NCBI GenBank assembly: GCA_037179335.1
Contig: JAKZHN010000015.1
Span: 558,001-622,000, forward strand
From: Cyclaneusma minus
Lineage: Eukaryota > Ascomycota > Leotiomycetes > Marthamycetales > Marthamycetaceae
DNA: 64,000 nucleotides
Direction of reading: 5' to 3'
The translations under genes were made by a program, and so were the position numbers. Under the pieces are notes generated by a model that was not told the origin of the DNA, made no database searches, and saw only the letters and a list, made by a program, of their open reading frames with translations. Below are positions 1 through 10,313 of the stretch, piece by piece (the stretch's first letter is position 1; each line of letters begins with the position of its first letter).

Positions 1-1
1 G

Positions 2-808
2 ATTGCAGACGCCGATTTGATGGAGCTAGACAAGCCCATCGATGCAGACGAAGAGAAAGAGAGAGAACAGAAGGTGGAAAAGAAAGTGGCGATGGAGTTT
101 CCGCATCCGAGATTTAATGCACAGCTGGCGGTGCAGGATGATGTGCTGTATATCTACGGCGGTACGTTTGAGAAAGGGGACAGAGAGTTTACGTTTGATG
201 AGATGTATGCTGTTGATTTGGGGCGGATGGATGGCGTGAAGGAGGTTTTCAGTCGTGAGCCGGAGAATTGGCTTGGGAGTGATGATGAGGAGAGTGATGA
301 GGATGATGACGAGGAAGACGAGTCTGATGAGGAGTCTGATGAGGAAGAGCCTCAGGAAGCGCCGGTTTTGTACACGGAGAGTAAGAGGAAGGGGAAGAAG
401 GGCAAGGAGGCTGTTGCAGCTATGGATGACGCGGCTAGCGAAGCTTCTTCTGAAGCACCGTCGTCGGTGTTTGACGATCTTCCTGATGACGCCAGTGAGA
501 TGACTGCTCCGGATGATAATCTTCCGCAGCCAAGACCTTTCGAGACGAGGAGAGATTTCTTCCAGCGGACGTCGAATGAGTGGCAGAATGTGCTGATGGA
601 GGGCTTGAGGTGGAAGGGAATACAGCCTGAGACGCTGTCGATTAAGGAGATCAAGACTAGGGCTTTTGAGATGTCGGCGGAGAAGTGGTGGGATGTCAGA
701 GAGCAGATCATTGCGCTGGAGGAGGAGCAGGAGGCGGCGGGTATTGGAGAAGTTGTTAGTCTGGCTGACAAGGCTGAGAGTGGTGGTGGTGGCCCTCGGA
801 GACGTTGA
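2..808 (+). CDS. Kelch-repeat protein, Kel3/KLHDC4-like, 3' end only
   Basis: The reading frame is already open at base 2 and ends at TGA 806-808, so this is the last ~269 codons of a longer gene cut by the window edge. The start of the fragment holds a last Kelch blade (DDVLYIYGGTFEKGDREFTF, followed by a DEMYAVDLG strand). A long acidic Asp/Glu/Ser linker follows. The C-terminal ~75 residues (around RRDFFQRTSNEW and KEIKTRAFEMSAEKWWD) match the DUF4110 domain that ends fungal Kel3 and animal KLHDC4 proteins. The beta-propeller is presumably upstream of the window. The cellular role of this family is poorly defined. The Gly/Arg-rich tail and acidic linker are likely disordered. Family assignment rests on the Kelch plus DUF4110 order, recognised from memory. 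Confidence 0.85.
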   Translation: MADADLMELDKPIDADEEKEREQKVEKKVAMEFPHPRFNAQLAVQDDVLYIYGGTFEKGDREFTFDEMYAVDLGRMDGVKEVFSREPENWLGSDDEESDEDDDEEDESDEESDEEEPQEAPVLYTESKRKGKKGKEAVAAMDDAASEASSEAPSSVFDDLPDDASEMTAPDDNLPQPRPFETRRDFFQRTSNEWQNVLMEGLRWKGIQPETLSIKEIKTRAFEMSAEKWWDVREQIIALEEEQEAAGIGEVVSLADKAESGGGGPRRR

Positions 809-1039
809 TAGGTTCTGTTTTGGCCCTGCGGAGTCTCGAGCCTTTGCCAGGTACCCAGTCAGAAAGATGAAAATTTAAAAATGGCAAAGATTCTCAGCAT
901 GATTCGCAATCTGTATTTCTCAGAGCCGTGCAACAAAACCGGAACATCGCAGCTACAACACACTGCTCACCCCTAAATCCCGTAACCCTCGCCCAAAAGC
1001 CAACCCTTCCCGTCCCTGTCTCTGACAGTTCCTCTCCCA

Positions 1040-1914
1040 TCACCTCTCCTTACTCCAAACCCTCGTCTCCTCCCCCACATCCTCATTCCACACCTCCGGC
1101 TTCTCCTCAATAAACTTCTCCATCAACTCCTTCATCTCCTCATTATCCAACACCACAACCTCCACACCTCTCGATTTCAAATAAGCTTCGCCTCCGAGAA
1201 AGGTCTTGTTCTCGCCAATGACGACGCGGGAGATGTTGTAGAGGAGACAGGCCCCGGTGCACATGTCACAGGGGGAGAGGGTCGTGTACATGGTGGCGCC
1301 GGGGTAGGCGGAGGCGGGGAGCCGGCCGCTGTTGGAGAGGCAGGATGTTTCGCCCTAGGGGGAGTTGAGTGGGGGTGAGGGGATTGTGAGGGGGAGATGG
1401 GGAGGGGGGGGGGTGTGTAAGAAAAAGGGAGGATTGAGAGGGTGACAGATATGATTTGGGGAGACCGGAGACAAGGGGTTTACTAAGGTTAAACCGGGGC
1501 CGCGGGAATAACAAGGTTATTGGTGGGGATTAAATCAGGTTCCCGTGGGAAAGCAAAAAAGTTGATGAAGTGAAAGTGAAAGCCATGGCCATACTCGACA
1601 AGAGGGGAGAAAAGTCACGTACGTGTAGAATGGCACTGCCTTTCTGAACTCGCTCGTTGTGACCACGGCCTAGTAGTTTGCCATCCCGTGATACTAGAGC
1701 AGCTCCAATCTTCGCAGGATATACAAGTCAGCAACAGCGATGCTGGTCTTTTTGAATATGTAAGAGCCCGATAGAAATAAAATAGCATGAAGGCAAAAGA
1801 GGCGTTCTTTGAAAGTGAATATCGGAGAGCGGGGGATAGTACTGGAATGCCACCCTCCTCATAAGACTTCTTGGCCTCTTCGACGGCGATTGCGAAGGCT
1901 TCTTGGTCGTTCAT
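1040..1914 (-). CDS. FCY1: Cytosine deaminase (Fcy1-like)
   Basis: Three exons on the minus strand: 1914-1843, 1709-1623 and 1354-1040. Introns start GTACTA and GTACGT. Together they give 156 residues, close to the 158 of yeast Fcy1. The enzyme deaminates cytosine to uracil in pyrimidine salvage and is a cytosolic zinc homodimer. The zinc site is visible: His and catalytic Glu in HGE straddle the second splice junction (CAC|GGCGAA), and both Cys lie in SPCDMCTG. The N-terminal SYEEGGIP|IGAALVSRDG and RGHNERVQKGSAILH segments and the C-terminal VGEN and EVWNEDVGEE segments are as expected. The extra eight residues after EDVGEE are unremarkable. It is convergent with the Kelch gene, with 231 bp between stops. 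The exact join of catalytic residues across introns makes the model strong. Confidence 0.93.
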
Positions 1915-3671
1915 TGCGAATGACTGGGGGAGTAATCACTATGGGAAATTTGACAGAAGAGAAAGATGAAGCAATAACAAGATTTCAGGGTGAAGGAGAT
2001 GGCAGTCTTCCCAGAAGAACGACATAAAAGAGTCGACGATTGATGTCGTCGACACTCGAAGCTGGTCAGGGCAGAACTCCGGCCTAGCGATAAGAGATTT
2101 ACCATCAAAAAATGCGTCAAGCTGGCCGTCTGGCGACGACGAGTGATGTTGTCGCTGATTCCTACCACGATGACTTGCTCGAAGCTTCTCGAGACCAACG
2201 AAATAGGAGATCTGATCCTGCCGATGTCTTCTCTCCCAATTTCAGGATGGACCTTTGGCAAATCCCACCGACCCATGCTGTCTTGTTGTGTATTAGTGGG
2301 TGGGTTCAGACCAAAAAGGAGAAACTGATGTTTCGAGACACTTCGAGTACATAGATTGGTGAATGCCGAAAGAATTCGAGGGGATCAGGAACCGTCCGAT
2401 ATGTAGCTGGGAAATAGTAATCCTCCAAACCGTCCAGCTCATTGGATACGAGTCGAGTGTGGAAGTGAGTAAGTAGATAGTAGGCATGAATCAAGCTATT
2501 CGGAAAGCTCCCAAGCTATCGGGTTCTTGTTACTGTTGTAGCAAGACAGTGGCGTCCGTGGATTTCCGTCCCGAACTGCGAGAGACATGGGAGCTGAAGC
2601 GACTCCATGGTATCCGAACGGAAGCCTACGGTCCAGTTCGCGGATTTGCTTTTGCAACAACAGCAATATCGATAGCTGACCTTCAGCTTGCTCCGCGGCT
2701 TCCAGCTGAAGAGCGAGCTCCGTCAGGGAATCCCAGCGTCCTCTAGTCAGAATCCTGTGGCCATTGGTGCCCTGAGCAAACAAGACTTCTGCAGCGCGAG
2801 GGCTCAGTATCGCGATAAGTCAAGTCTTGTTGACCGTTTTTGTCGTCATCATGCTGCTGTAGTTCGCCTATGCTGACGCAGGGTCTGATCGAGCCAAAAT
2901 GCCCGGATGGGATGGGTTGGACGCTCGAGATATGGTGCTTTAGGTCCAAGATGGCCGGCCCAGCTCGGGAGAGGCAGGCAGCACGTCGACGGTACCGGTC
3001 AATATATGAGGACGGCGACAGTGACGATTTAAAACATTGCTGCTAAATATAATAGTGTTGCTGCGGCCACCGGATTTCTTAGCGCAGCTAGCGCCAATGG
3101 GGCCATGTCTCGGCCGACTGCGGCCTAGCGCAGAGTCGCAGCGGGCGATGGAATGTTCTGGAGAGCCTATGTTTTTTCGGCTCCTCCACGCCCGCAAGCT
3201 CTAAAATGCAGACTTGCCTCAACCTGTGAAAAGGCACCGCAAGACATCACGCACTGCCATTCTCAGTTTCCCAGTTCTCGAGACCAGGAACTTCCGCTCT
3301 GCATCGTTTGAAGTCGCAAGCTCCAGCGACTCTGTCCCCGCGCAAATTTTTCAGCCTCTCCCCGCCAGCGTTCGGAGCTCTAGTGTCGCATCCGGCGTCA
3401 TCTTCACCCACAAGGCTCTGCCCTCCTCCCGCGACTACCACTTTTGATAAGCTGCTCCTGAAGGTCAGTCAGCCGTCACCACCAGCCCATAAAGTCGCGC
3501 GATCCTCCAGATCAACCAAGACCTTTATCCGCGACCACATCCACCGCTTGATCGCATCGTTACTGACTGCGCCTGAGAAGACCCGCAGCTCTCTCAGCTC
3601 CTCCCCGTCTACCAGACCTTCCAGCGCTTTGCGCTCTCTCCGATTTCCGTCCCACAACACGTCATCTAGCC
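1915..3671. other. Intergenic, no supported gene
   Basis: 1.76 kb lie between the divergent cytosine deaminase and DnaJ starts. Several ORFs under 125 codons occur. The only one with protein-like composition is on the minus strand near 2783-2496 (a Leu/Glu/Gln-rich helical stretch around LALQLEAAEQAEGQLSILLL), but it has no convincing start or splice partner. The 3' part (about 3220-3670) is pyrimidine-rich and is probably the DnaJ promoter and 5'UTR. Confidence 0.5.
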
Positions 3672-5111
3672 ATGGCGAAAGACACCAAATACTACGACCT
3701 GCTCGGGGTACGTTGCCTGTCGCCGACTCCAGAAGTCAATCGCAAAATGCAGCACATACTGACAATACCCAGGTCGCCCCAACTTGCACTGAGACCGAGC
3801 TGAAGAAGGCATACAGAGTCAATGCCTTGAAGCACCACCCAGGTGAGCACAACCCCCCGGCCTGCGCACTTCAAATTGACTTGCTGACTGGGATACGTAG
3901 ACAAGAACCCCGACCCAGCTGCTGCCGAGAAGTTCAAGGAGATCTCCCACGCATATGAAATCCTGTCCGATTCTCAGAAGCGCGCCATCTACGACCAATA
4001 TGGTGAAGAAGGACTCGAGGGCGGAGGAGGAGGTGGAGGTATGGCCGCAGAGGACCTCTTCTCCCAGTTCTTCGGCGGTGGCTCAGCCTTTGGCGGCGGA
4101 GGATTGGGAGGCATGTTCGGCGAGCGCATGCAGAACCGTGGGCCACCAAAAGCCCGCACCATCCACCACGTCCACAAGGTCTCATTAGAAGACATCTACC
4201 GCGGCAAGGTCTCGAAGCTCGCCCTGCAGAAGTCCATCATCTGTCCCAAATGCGACGGCCGTGGTGGCAAGGAGGGTGCCGTCAAGAAGTGCAGTGGCTG
4301 TGATGGACACGGTATGAAGACCATGATGCGTCAGATGGGCCCAATGATCCAGCGATTCCAAACCGTTTGCCCCGACTGTAATGGCGACGGTGAGATCATC
4401 CGCGAGAAGGACAAGTGCAAGCACTGCAACGGAAAGAAGACCACCATCGAGCGAAAGGTCTTACACGTCCACGTCGACCGCGGTGTGAAGAGCGGACACA
4501 AGATCGAGTTCCGCGGCGAGGGCGACCAGACTCCGGGTGTCCAGCCAGGAGACGTCGTTTTCGAAATCGAGCAGAAGCCTCACCCCAGATTCCAGCGCAA
4601 AGACGATGACTTGTTCTACCATGCCGAAATCGACCTAGTCACGGCGTTGGCCGGAGGAAACATCTACGTCGAGCACTTGGACGACAGATGGCTGTCTGTC
4701 GAAATCCTGCCCGGCGAAGTGATCAGCCCAGGTAAGCGAGCCAGGAATCCCTTGAATTTCTTCGGTGACCCCTATTTACCCAAACCCCCAGGCTCTGTCA
4801 AGATGATCCTCGGTCAGGGTATGCCTTCCTTCCGCCACCACGACTGCGGCAACTTGTACATCCAATTCGACGTCAAGTTCCCTGAGCCCCACTGGACCGA
4901 TGACCCAGCCGCCTTCGAACAACTCAAGGCCATCCTCCCATCTCAACCCCAGACCGTCAAGCCTCCGGAGGAGACCATGACCGAGGCTGTCGACCTCGAG
5001 GACGTAGACGCGAGCCAGCAAGCTCGCGCTCACGGCAATGGAATGATGGACGATGACGATGACGACGGACACCCAGCGGGCGCTGAACGCGTGCAGTGCG
5101 CCTCTCAGTAA
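3672..5111 (+). CDS. YDJ1: Type I Hsp40/DnaJ co-chaperone (Ydj1/Mas5-like), farnesylated
   Basis: Four exons: 3672-3707, 3773-3842, 3901-4731 and 4792-5111, giving 418 residues. It is a co-chaperone that stimulates Hsp70 ATPase and delivers clients, cytosolic and on ER or mitochondrial surfaces. The J domain covers residues ~5-70. Its HPD motif is completed across intron 2 (CCAG|AC). A Gly/Phe-rich segment follows (FGGGSAFGGGGLGG). Four CxxC zinc motifs lie at residues ~150-215: CPKCDGRG, CSGCDGHG, CPDCNGDG and CKHC. Two C-terminal beta domains follow. The protein ends in CASQ, a CaaX farnesylation box identical to the one I recall for yeast Ydj1. Intron 3 (4732-4791) is 60 nt with no stop in frame, so retention would insert 20 residues. 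Intron 2 has a GCTGAC-like branch site. Confidence 0.95.
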
Positions 5112-5884
5112 GCGGTAGAAGGCAGCACAAGCTTGTCTCTCTGACTTTCTGCACAATACAACGGGTCCTACTTCTCAATCACATTGGCGAGAATGGCGCG
5201 AGGTGAAGAGGCGGACTATATGCAGCACACCGCATCAACTACCTTACTTGCAATTCCAACCATACCCCAAGTTCTCACTCTGCCGATTCGAGGTCATCTT
5301 ACTAAAGCGAGTTTCTGAATTCAGCCAGCTCTAAGCCTTCGTCTTTTGGGTGGAGGGGAGTGTTTCACGACATGAATGAGGCGACGCGCGGGATCCGAGG
5401 CATAATGTGTTTCTCCTTATTAAAGGCTTTAACGGAGTGGTGCGGAATGAAGCTTTTGGAAGCGCGAAACTCCCAATTTTGCTTGCGTTTCCTCCAAGCT
5501 TGGTTCCTCACCCCTGTTTTTTTCTGCATCTTTTCAGAAAGGTCTGGATTGTCCTTTTTGCTTCTCAGTGCAGTTGCGAGCGGCGTTCAGAGCGGATAGA
5601 CATTATGAAAAGCATGAAACCAGATCTCTGAGTGCCTTGAATTTTGTGAGGCTTTTGCGATGTTGTGTCTATCAGATACCTGTTCGCCTTTTTTGATAGC
5701 CATGCCCACTCAAAATGCTTTCATAGCAGTAGCCTCTAGGAGACGACATATGTCTATAACCGACCCAGAGTCATACACATGGTGATACGAGGTAGCTGAT
5801 AGTCATGGTTGCCCGGTTTTTTTACACCGCTACTCATAGTCGAGTACTGCGATGACGAGTCGGCCAGATGATGACAGAGAGGCC
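5112..5884. other. Convergent intergenic spacer
   Basis: 773 bp separate the 3' ends of the DnaJ and uroporphyrinogen decarboxylase genes. It is AT-richer than its flanks, with T-runs near 5515-5525 and 5818-5824. Only short ORFs with non-conserved composition occur. I see no RNA gene or repeat. It probably holds both 3'UTRs. Confidence 0.5.
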
Positions 5885-7177
5885 TCACCTCCCAGCAAGC
5901 CTGTGAATCTCCTGGAAGTAGAACTTCAGATCCTCTGGGTTGACGCCAGGGGTAATGCCTGTGATTTGATTAGCCAAACGACACGCCATGCAAGTAGAAA
6001 ACAATATCAGCATACCATGTCCCAAATTCGCAATCCAGCCCTTCTTGCCGCCTGCATAGAAGCCCTTAACCATCTCCTCCACAGCGCTCGTAATAGCCTC
6101 TTTAGAACCATACAAGATACCCGGGTCCGCATTACCCTGGAACACAATCTTGCGATCGCCCCTGACCTTGACAGCCTCCGCCGGGTCATGTAGCCAATCC
6201 AGACCCACGACATTATACCCCAGATCGCACAGCTCGTCCAGCGCATACCACGCACCCTTGGCAAACACAATCATCGGCACAGGCTCCAATTTCTTCTCCT
6301 TCAATCGCTTGGGCAGATGTTCAGAAATGTATGCGAGGTAGGGCTTGGAGAAGGTCTTGAAGCTCGAAGGCGACATTTCGCCGGCCCAGGAATCAAAAAC
6401 TTGGATTAGCTGGGCGCCGGCTTGGACTTGCAGTGCGAGATACTCGACGCAGACTTCGGCAATCTTCTGCAAAAGGTCTTTGGTCGCTTGCGGGTATTTG
6501 TAGATCCAGGTCTTTACTTGCTGGAAGATTTTGCTGCCGCCGCCTTCAACCATGTAGCAGAGCAGCGTCCACGGCGCGCCACAAAAGCCAATCAATGGGA
6601 CTCGGCCCTTTAGCTTGTGTCGGGTGAGCGTGATGGCTTTGTAGACGTAATCCAATTCTTTCGCCACATCGACATCTTTGCCCATGACTTCGGCGTATTG
6701 GCCGTCATCGGGAGATTTTAGGGGATTGGGGAAGTGCGGGCCTTTGGCGGGGAGCATCTCGACGGTCATGCCCATGGCTTGGGGGATCACGAGGATGTCG
6801 GAGAAGATGATGGCGGCGTCGATGAGGCCGGCGAAGCGGTCGATGGGTTGGAGGGTAAGGGTGGATGCGATCTCGGGGGAGCGGCAGCATTCGAAGAAGT
6901 CGTGAGTGCCTTTGGCTTCATGGTATTCGGGGAGGTAGCGGCCGGCTGGGGAAGAGATGTGATTAGCTTGGAGGGCTTTGGATGAGAAGGATGGGAGTTA
7001 TTACCTTGTCGCATGACCCAACATGGCGGTCGCTCGACTTCCTGGCCTGGATTTGGAAGTATTAGCTAGTATTCTTACAATTATTGGGGGCTATGATTCG
7101 TGTATATGGAGATATCTACCCCAAGCAGTTCGCAGAATCAAGTCATTCTCGAGGGGCGCAAAGGTGAGTTCGGTCAT
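5885..7177 (-). CDS. HEM12: Uroporphyrinogen decarboxylase (heme biosynthesis)
   Basis: Four exons on the minus strand: 7177-7120, 7046-7005, 6945-6016 and 5958-5885, giving 367 residues, the normal length. The enzyme decarboxylates the four acetate side chains of uroporphyrinogen III to coproporphyrinogen III in the cytosol. Visible signatures are the N-terminal VERPPCWVMRQAGRYLPEYH, built across intron 2, with its substrate-binding Arg, and SDILVIPQAMGM with the catalytic Asp. The GFCGAPWTLLCYMVEGGGSK loop and the C-terminal NLGHGITPGVNPED are also present. The last intron (6015-5959, 57 nt) has GTATGC and CAG borders. It is a multiple of three and stop-free, so unspliced RNA would encode a 19-residue insertion in the GHG|ITPG loop. 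It is divergent from the orphan at 7593. Confidence 0.95.
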
Positions 7178-7592
7178 GATGCGATGATGTCGGCGGATGA
7201 GGCTGAATTAGAATTTTCACACCTGAGTTGAAGTAAAGGAGAAGGAAGCTCGAATAACAAACACAGGCAAAAGTGACAAGAAGGCGGAAAAGTCAATTGC
7301 GGTTCTTACGATTCTTCGATGAACATGCATTTCTCGAAGGCGTGGGGCTGCCCCTCGTCGTTTGGAGCTAGCAGGGGTAGCTGCCTGCTTAGTCATCCTG
7401 GAGAGAGCCGGCAAACCTCACATAACGGCCACCAGCTTTTGCTCGCGACACGCGCATCAACGATTATTGCCAATGGCCGCATCACGATATACCGGGCCGA
7501 ACTGTTGAACTCGAAGGGGGGTTATTCGCACAGGGTCGACTCATGCGGGGAGGGGGGAGCGGCCAATTCAATGCCTCTGTCTTGCAACCTCC
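7178..7592. promoter_or_regulatory. Divergent intergenic region of HEM12 and the 695-aa orphan
   Basis: 415 bp lie between two divergent start codons, so both promoters must lie here. No clear TATA box or known element was recognised. Overlapping short ORFs are not supported. Confidence 0.45.
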
Positions 7593-9680
7593 ATGTCTCC
7601 TCGAACCCGACTGTCGAAAGCACTTCGAGCTCCAATCCTCCAAGCCGCAGACTGTATTTGGATCACCGACGATGTTCTCGCCGCCGCTACCAACCGATTT
7701 TTCCGCCTCTCTCACCACTCGATACGCCATGGGAGCTCCGTTCCGGGTCCATTGGAGTGCCGGAGGAGGGCCGGCAGGAGACGAATGACCCAGATGACGG
7801 GCCATGCTCCTCCTTCTCTTCTGCCTGACTTCAGTTTTCCATGGCATCTTTGGAGCCCACACGATCCGATGCAATGGAACTGGCAAGCACCATCTGCTGA
7901 AACCAATGCCCCGGAACCTCAATCGCAATCGCAAGCTCCAGAGCTTGATATGTTCGCAACGGCTGCACAGGAGGCGTATGCTATTGAACGTCCTACGCCC
8001 ACGGCAGGGCGACTCGACATGGAAGACATCGAATACACGGATGTCTTTGCAGAGTTCTTAGATGCATTGCACAATGCTCAACCCGACTCTTTCTCGACCA
8101 TCTGCGATACATTCGGTCCCGGCCTCAAACGCGAACTTGTTCTGGGTTCTATAGACGGGGAGGCTCTCGTCGAAAAGATCGGAGAGGCTATTGAAGCGAT
8201 TTGCGATACGCCGATACACAATCACAGCGCCTCTGCTACATGTGCGGGATTTCTGAAGACAGTTTGGGAGGGTATATCGACTTGCAAAGTTCTGTCTCCG
8301 CAGGATTTGAACCCCGACATCCACGGACTGCTATTGGAATTTATGATTCCTATCATCTCTTCTATCGAAATGCAGAGACTAGCTTACGACATATTGTGCA
8401 GCATTCCGTATGAACAAATTGTTTCCGTGGAGGAAGATTCACCCTTACGACTCACCATTTCCGAATTGCTCGAAAACTGGACGTCTGAATGCTTCTTCCC
8501 AAAAGGACAGCAGCGCAATGTGCCGTCAACAGAAGCGGTACTTTTGGTGGCGAAATCATTTGACCACCTAGGAGAAGAGTACTCGACTGCTCTGATACGG
8601 AGGCTGGTTGATCAAATTTTTGAAGTTGTTGATAGACAAAAAGAGTTGAATCAGGAAACGCCAGATATGGAGCTAAGAGCTTGCCGGCAACTCTGGCTTT
8701 CGACGATTTCAAACATGCAATCGGCATCTTTAAAGTTCCTTATCGAGATCTGGAACAGGACAGACTGTCTAGCAAAACCCTTGAAAATGCGAGCTGCTAG
8801 CTCAATCATTCTCAATTATTGGGCCTCTCATGGATTGCTCAAGGACCCTGTCGGCGTCCGAAGTACTTTTCAAGACTATAAGCAAACTGCCACGCCAGAG
8901 CAAGACTACCTCGCTTTACTGCTCTCTGTGGTCAACAAACACAGAGAAGAGTGTTGGACCAAGACAATGAACGTATTCGAGATACTCCGAATGCGCAACA
9001 AGCCCCATCACATATACAATGTTCTGCGATCAGCGCAGCAGCTCGGCCTCGCTTTCCCCGCATCGCTTCTGGCCAAAGAAATCCAACTGGTCAGCGCAGT
9101 AGATGTCAAGGCAGCCCTAGCAATATACAAACTGTATCCGAAGCTCCGCTCGCACATCAAAATTCCTCTGCTTCTCGATGGCTGTCCTGACATGATCATA
9201 GCCATGATCAACGATACAACCATAGCTCCAGATACAGTCTGGGAAACCCTCGGCGTGCCGCTGCACAAAAAGCCCAGATATCTGAGTGGCCATTGTTCCA
9301 AGCCATTGCCAAAAGTACGGGTTAGTCTCATCATCCGGATGGCACATGCCTTTGCAAAAGCAAAACACCTTTACAACCGCACGGCCTTTCGTAATGTGGA
9401 GAGATGCGTCATGTATCTTCGGCGGCACAGGACGCCTCTGCCGGCGGAGATTGGCAGAGCACTCACTTTTGCAGCTATCACACGAGATCTCATAGGTGGT
9501 GGATGGGTAGGCGAGCAACGTCGGAGCTACGTGATAAGTCTCGTGGCGAAAGCGGAGGGAGAGGAGGTTGCGAGGATGCTGGAACATACGTTTGCCTTGT
9601 TGAAGGAACGTTATGAGGAGGAGCGGGAAGTCAAGCGACGTAATGCCAATCCTTTGGGCTTGAGAAGCCAGATCGATTGA
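7593..9680 (+). CDS. Uncharacterised 695-aa helical protein, possible mitochondrial presequence
   Basis: A single uninterrupted exon from ATG 7593 to TGA 9678-9680. I do not recognise a family. The first ~75 residues are rich in Arg, Ser, Leu and Ala and almost free of acid (MSPRTRLSKALRAPILQAAD and an RRRAGRRR cluster), which suggests a mitochondrial targeting peptide. The remainder looks all-helical, with repeated Leu/Ala periodicity, and residues ~420-650 alternate helices in a PPR/TPR-like way. No strict 35-residue repeat can be read by eye. The C-terminus is a charged helix (LKERYEEEREVKRR). An internal ATG after the presequence (MTQMTGHAPP) is an alternative start. Length, uniform codon use and absence of stops over 2.1 kb make it a real gene. 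The organellar RNA-related role is only a guess. Confidence 0.8.
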   Translation: MSPRTRLSKALRAPILQAADCIWITDDVLAAATNRFFRLSHHSIRHGSSVPGPLECRRRAGRRRMTQMTGHAPPSLLPDFSFPWHLWSPHDPMQWNWQAPSAETNAPEPQSQSQAPELDMFATAAQEAYAIERPTPTAGRLDMEDIEYTDVFAEFLDALHNAQPDSFSTICDTFGPGLKRELVLGSIDGEALVEKIGEAIEAICDTPIHNHSASATCAGFLKTVWEGISTCKVLSPQDLNPDIHGLLLEFMIPIISSIEMQRLAYDILCSIPYEQIVSVEEDSPLRLTISELLENWTSECFFPKGQQRNVPSTEAVLLVAKSFDHLGEEYSTALIRRLVDQIFEVVDRQKELNQETPDMELRACRQLWLSTISNMQSASLKFLIEIWNRTDCLAKPLKMRAASSIILNYWASHGLLKDPVGVRSTFQDYKQTATPEQDYLALLLSVVNKHREECWTKTMNVFEILRMRNKPHHIYNVLRSAQQLGLAFPASLLAKEIQLVSAVDVKAALAIYKLYPKLRSHIKIPLLLDGCPDMIIAMINDTTIAPDTVWETLGVPLHKKPRYLSGHCSKPLPKVRVSLIIRMAHAFAKAKHLYNRTAFRNVERCVMYLRRHRTPLPAEIGRALTFAAITRDLIGGGWVGEQRRSYVISLVAKAEGEEVARMLEHTFALLKERYEEEREVKRRNANPLGLRSQID

Positions 9681-10313
9681 GCCACCAAGTGCCAGTGGAT
9701 GAGGAAATGCATATAGAAAGGCACGAGATCGAATCGTGGTTGTTGATTGCGTATACCCAAATCTGGTTTTGATTCTGTAATGTGGTTGGAAGACGGGGCT
9801 GGGGGCCAAATATCTGCCCAGAGCTTGACGAACGAAAATACTATTATAAAAATGGTAATATTCTTGATGAGATACTCTTGTTGGCTCCCAATGGATACCA
9901 GCTGCTAATTACTTGCCGCAAGCCACCAGCATACGTGTCGGGGGCGGGAGATAGGGCCCCTGTCAAAATGGCACATCTGGTCGGCAGCGTTTTATTTCCG
10001 TTGCCACCCTGACACAGAGATACCTGAGCCCACCATGCATCCCAAAGTTTTTACTGCTACCCGTTCCTCAGATCCATGAGTTACCGACCTCTTAGGTACT
10101 CTGTCTTATCTATTGTTTTTGTCTTACTGGGGCCTTGTACAGATTATAATTCGTTTCTGCAACCTGGATTTCTACTCCTCGAGTGACTTCAAACCCGCCT
10201 CTCACAACCACCACGTCGTACACTTCTGTGTTCATCCCGGGCGTCCACCAGGATCAACTTTTCCGAATCTGCTTAGGTATCCATCCAAACTCCAAGCTCC
10301 AAGCCCATCCACC
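9681..10313. other. Intergenic, promoter of zinc-cluster gene
   Basis: 633 bp lie between two same-strand genes. It holds the 3'UTR of the orphan and the 5' region of the zinc-cluster factor. An upstream reading frame from a non-ATG codon at 10113 runs into the factor's own frame, but translation most likely begins at ATG 10314. Nothing else is recognised. Confidence 0.45.

Noticed and set aside
2496..2783. 95-codon minus-strand ORF with a Leu/Glu/Gln-rich stretch
   Set aside because: The composition is protein-like, but there is no ATG in a sensible place, no clear donor/acceptor pair to extend it and no recognised domain. Kept only as a note under the intergenic entry.
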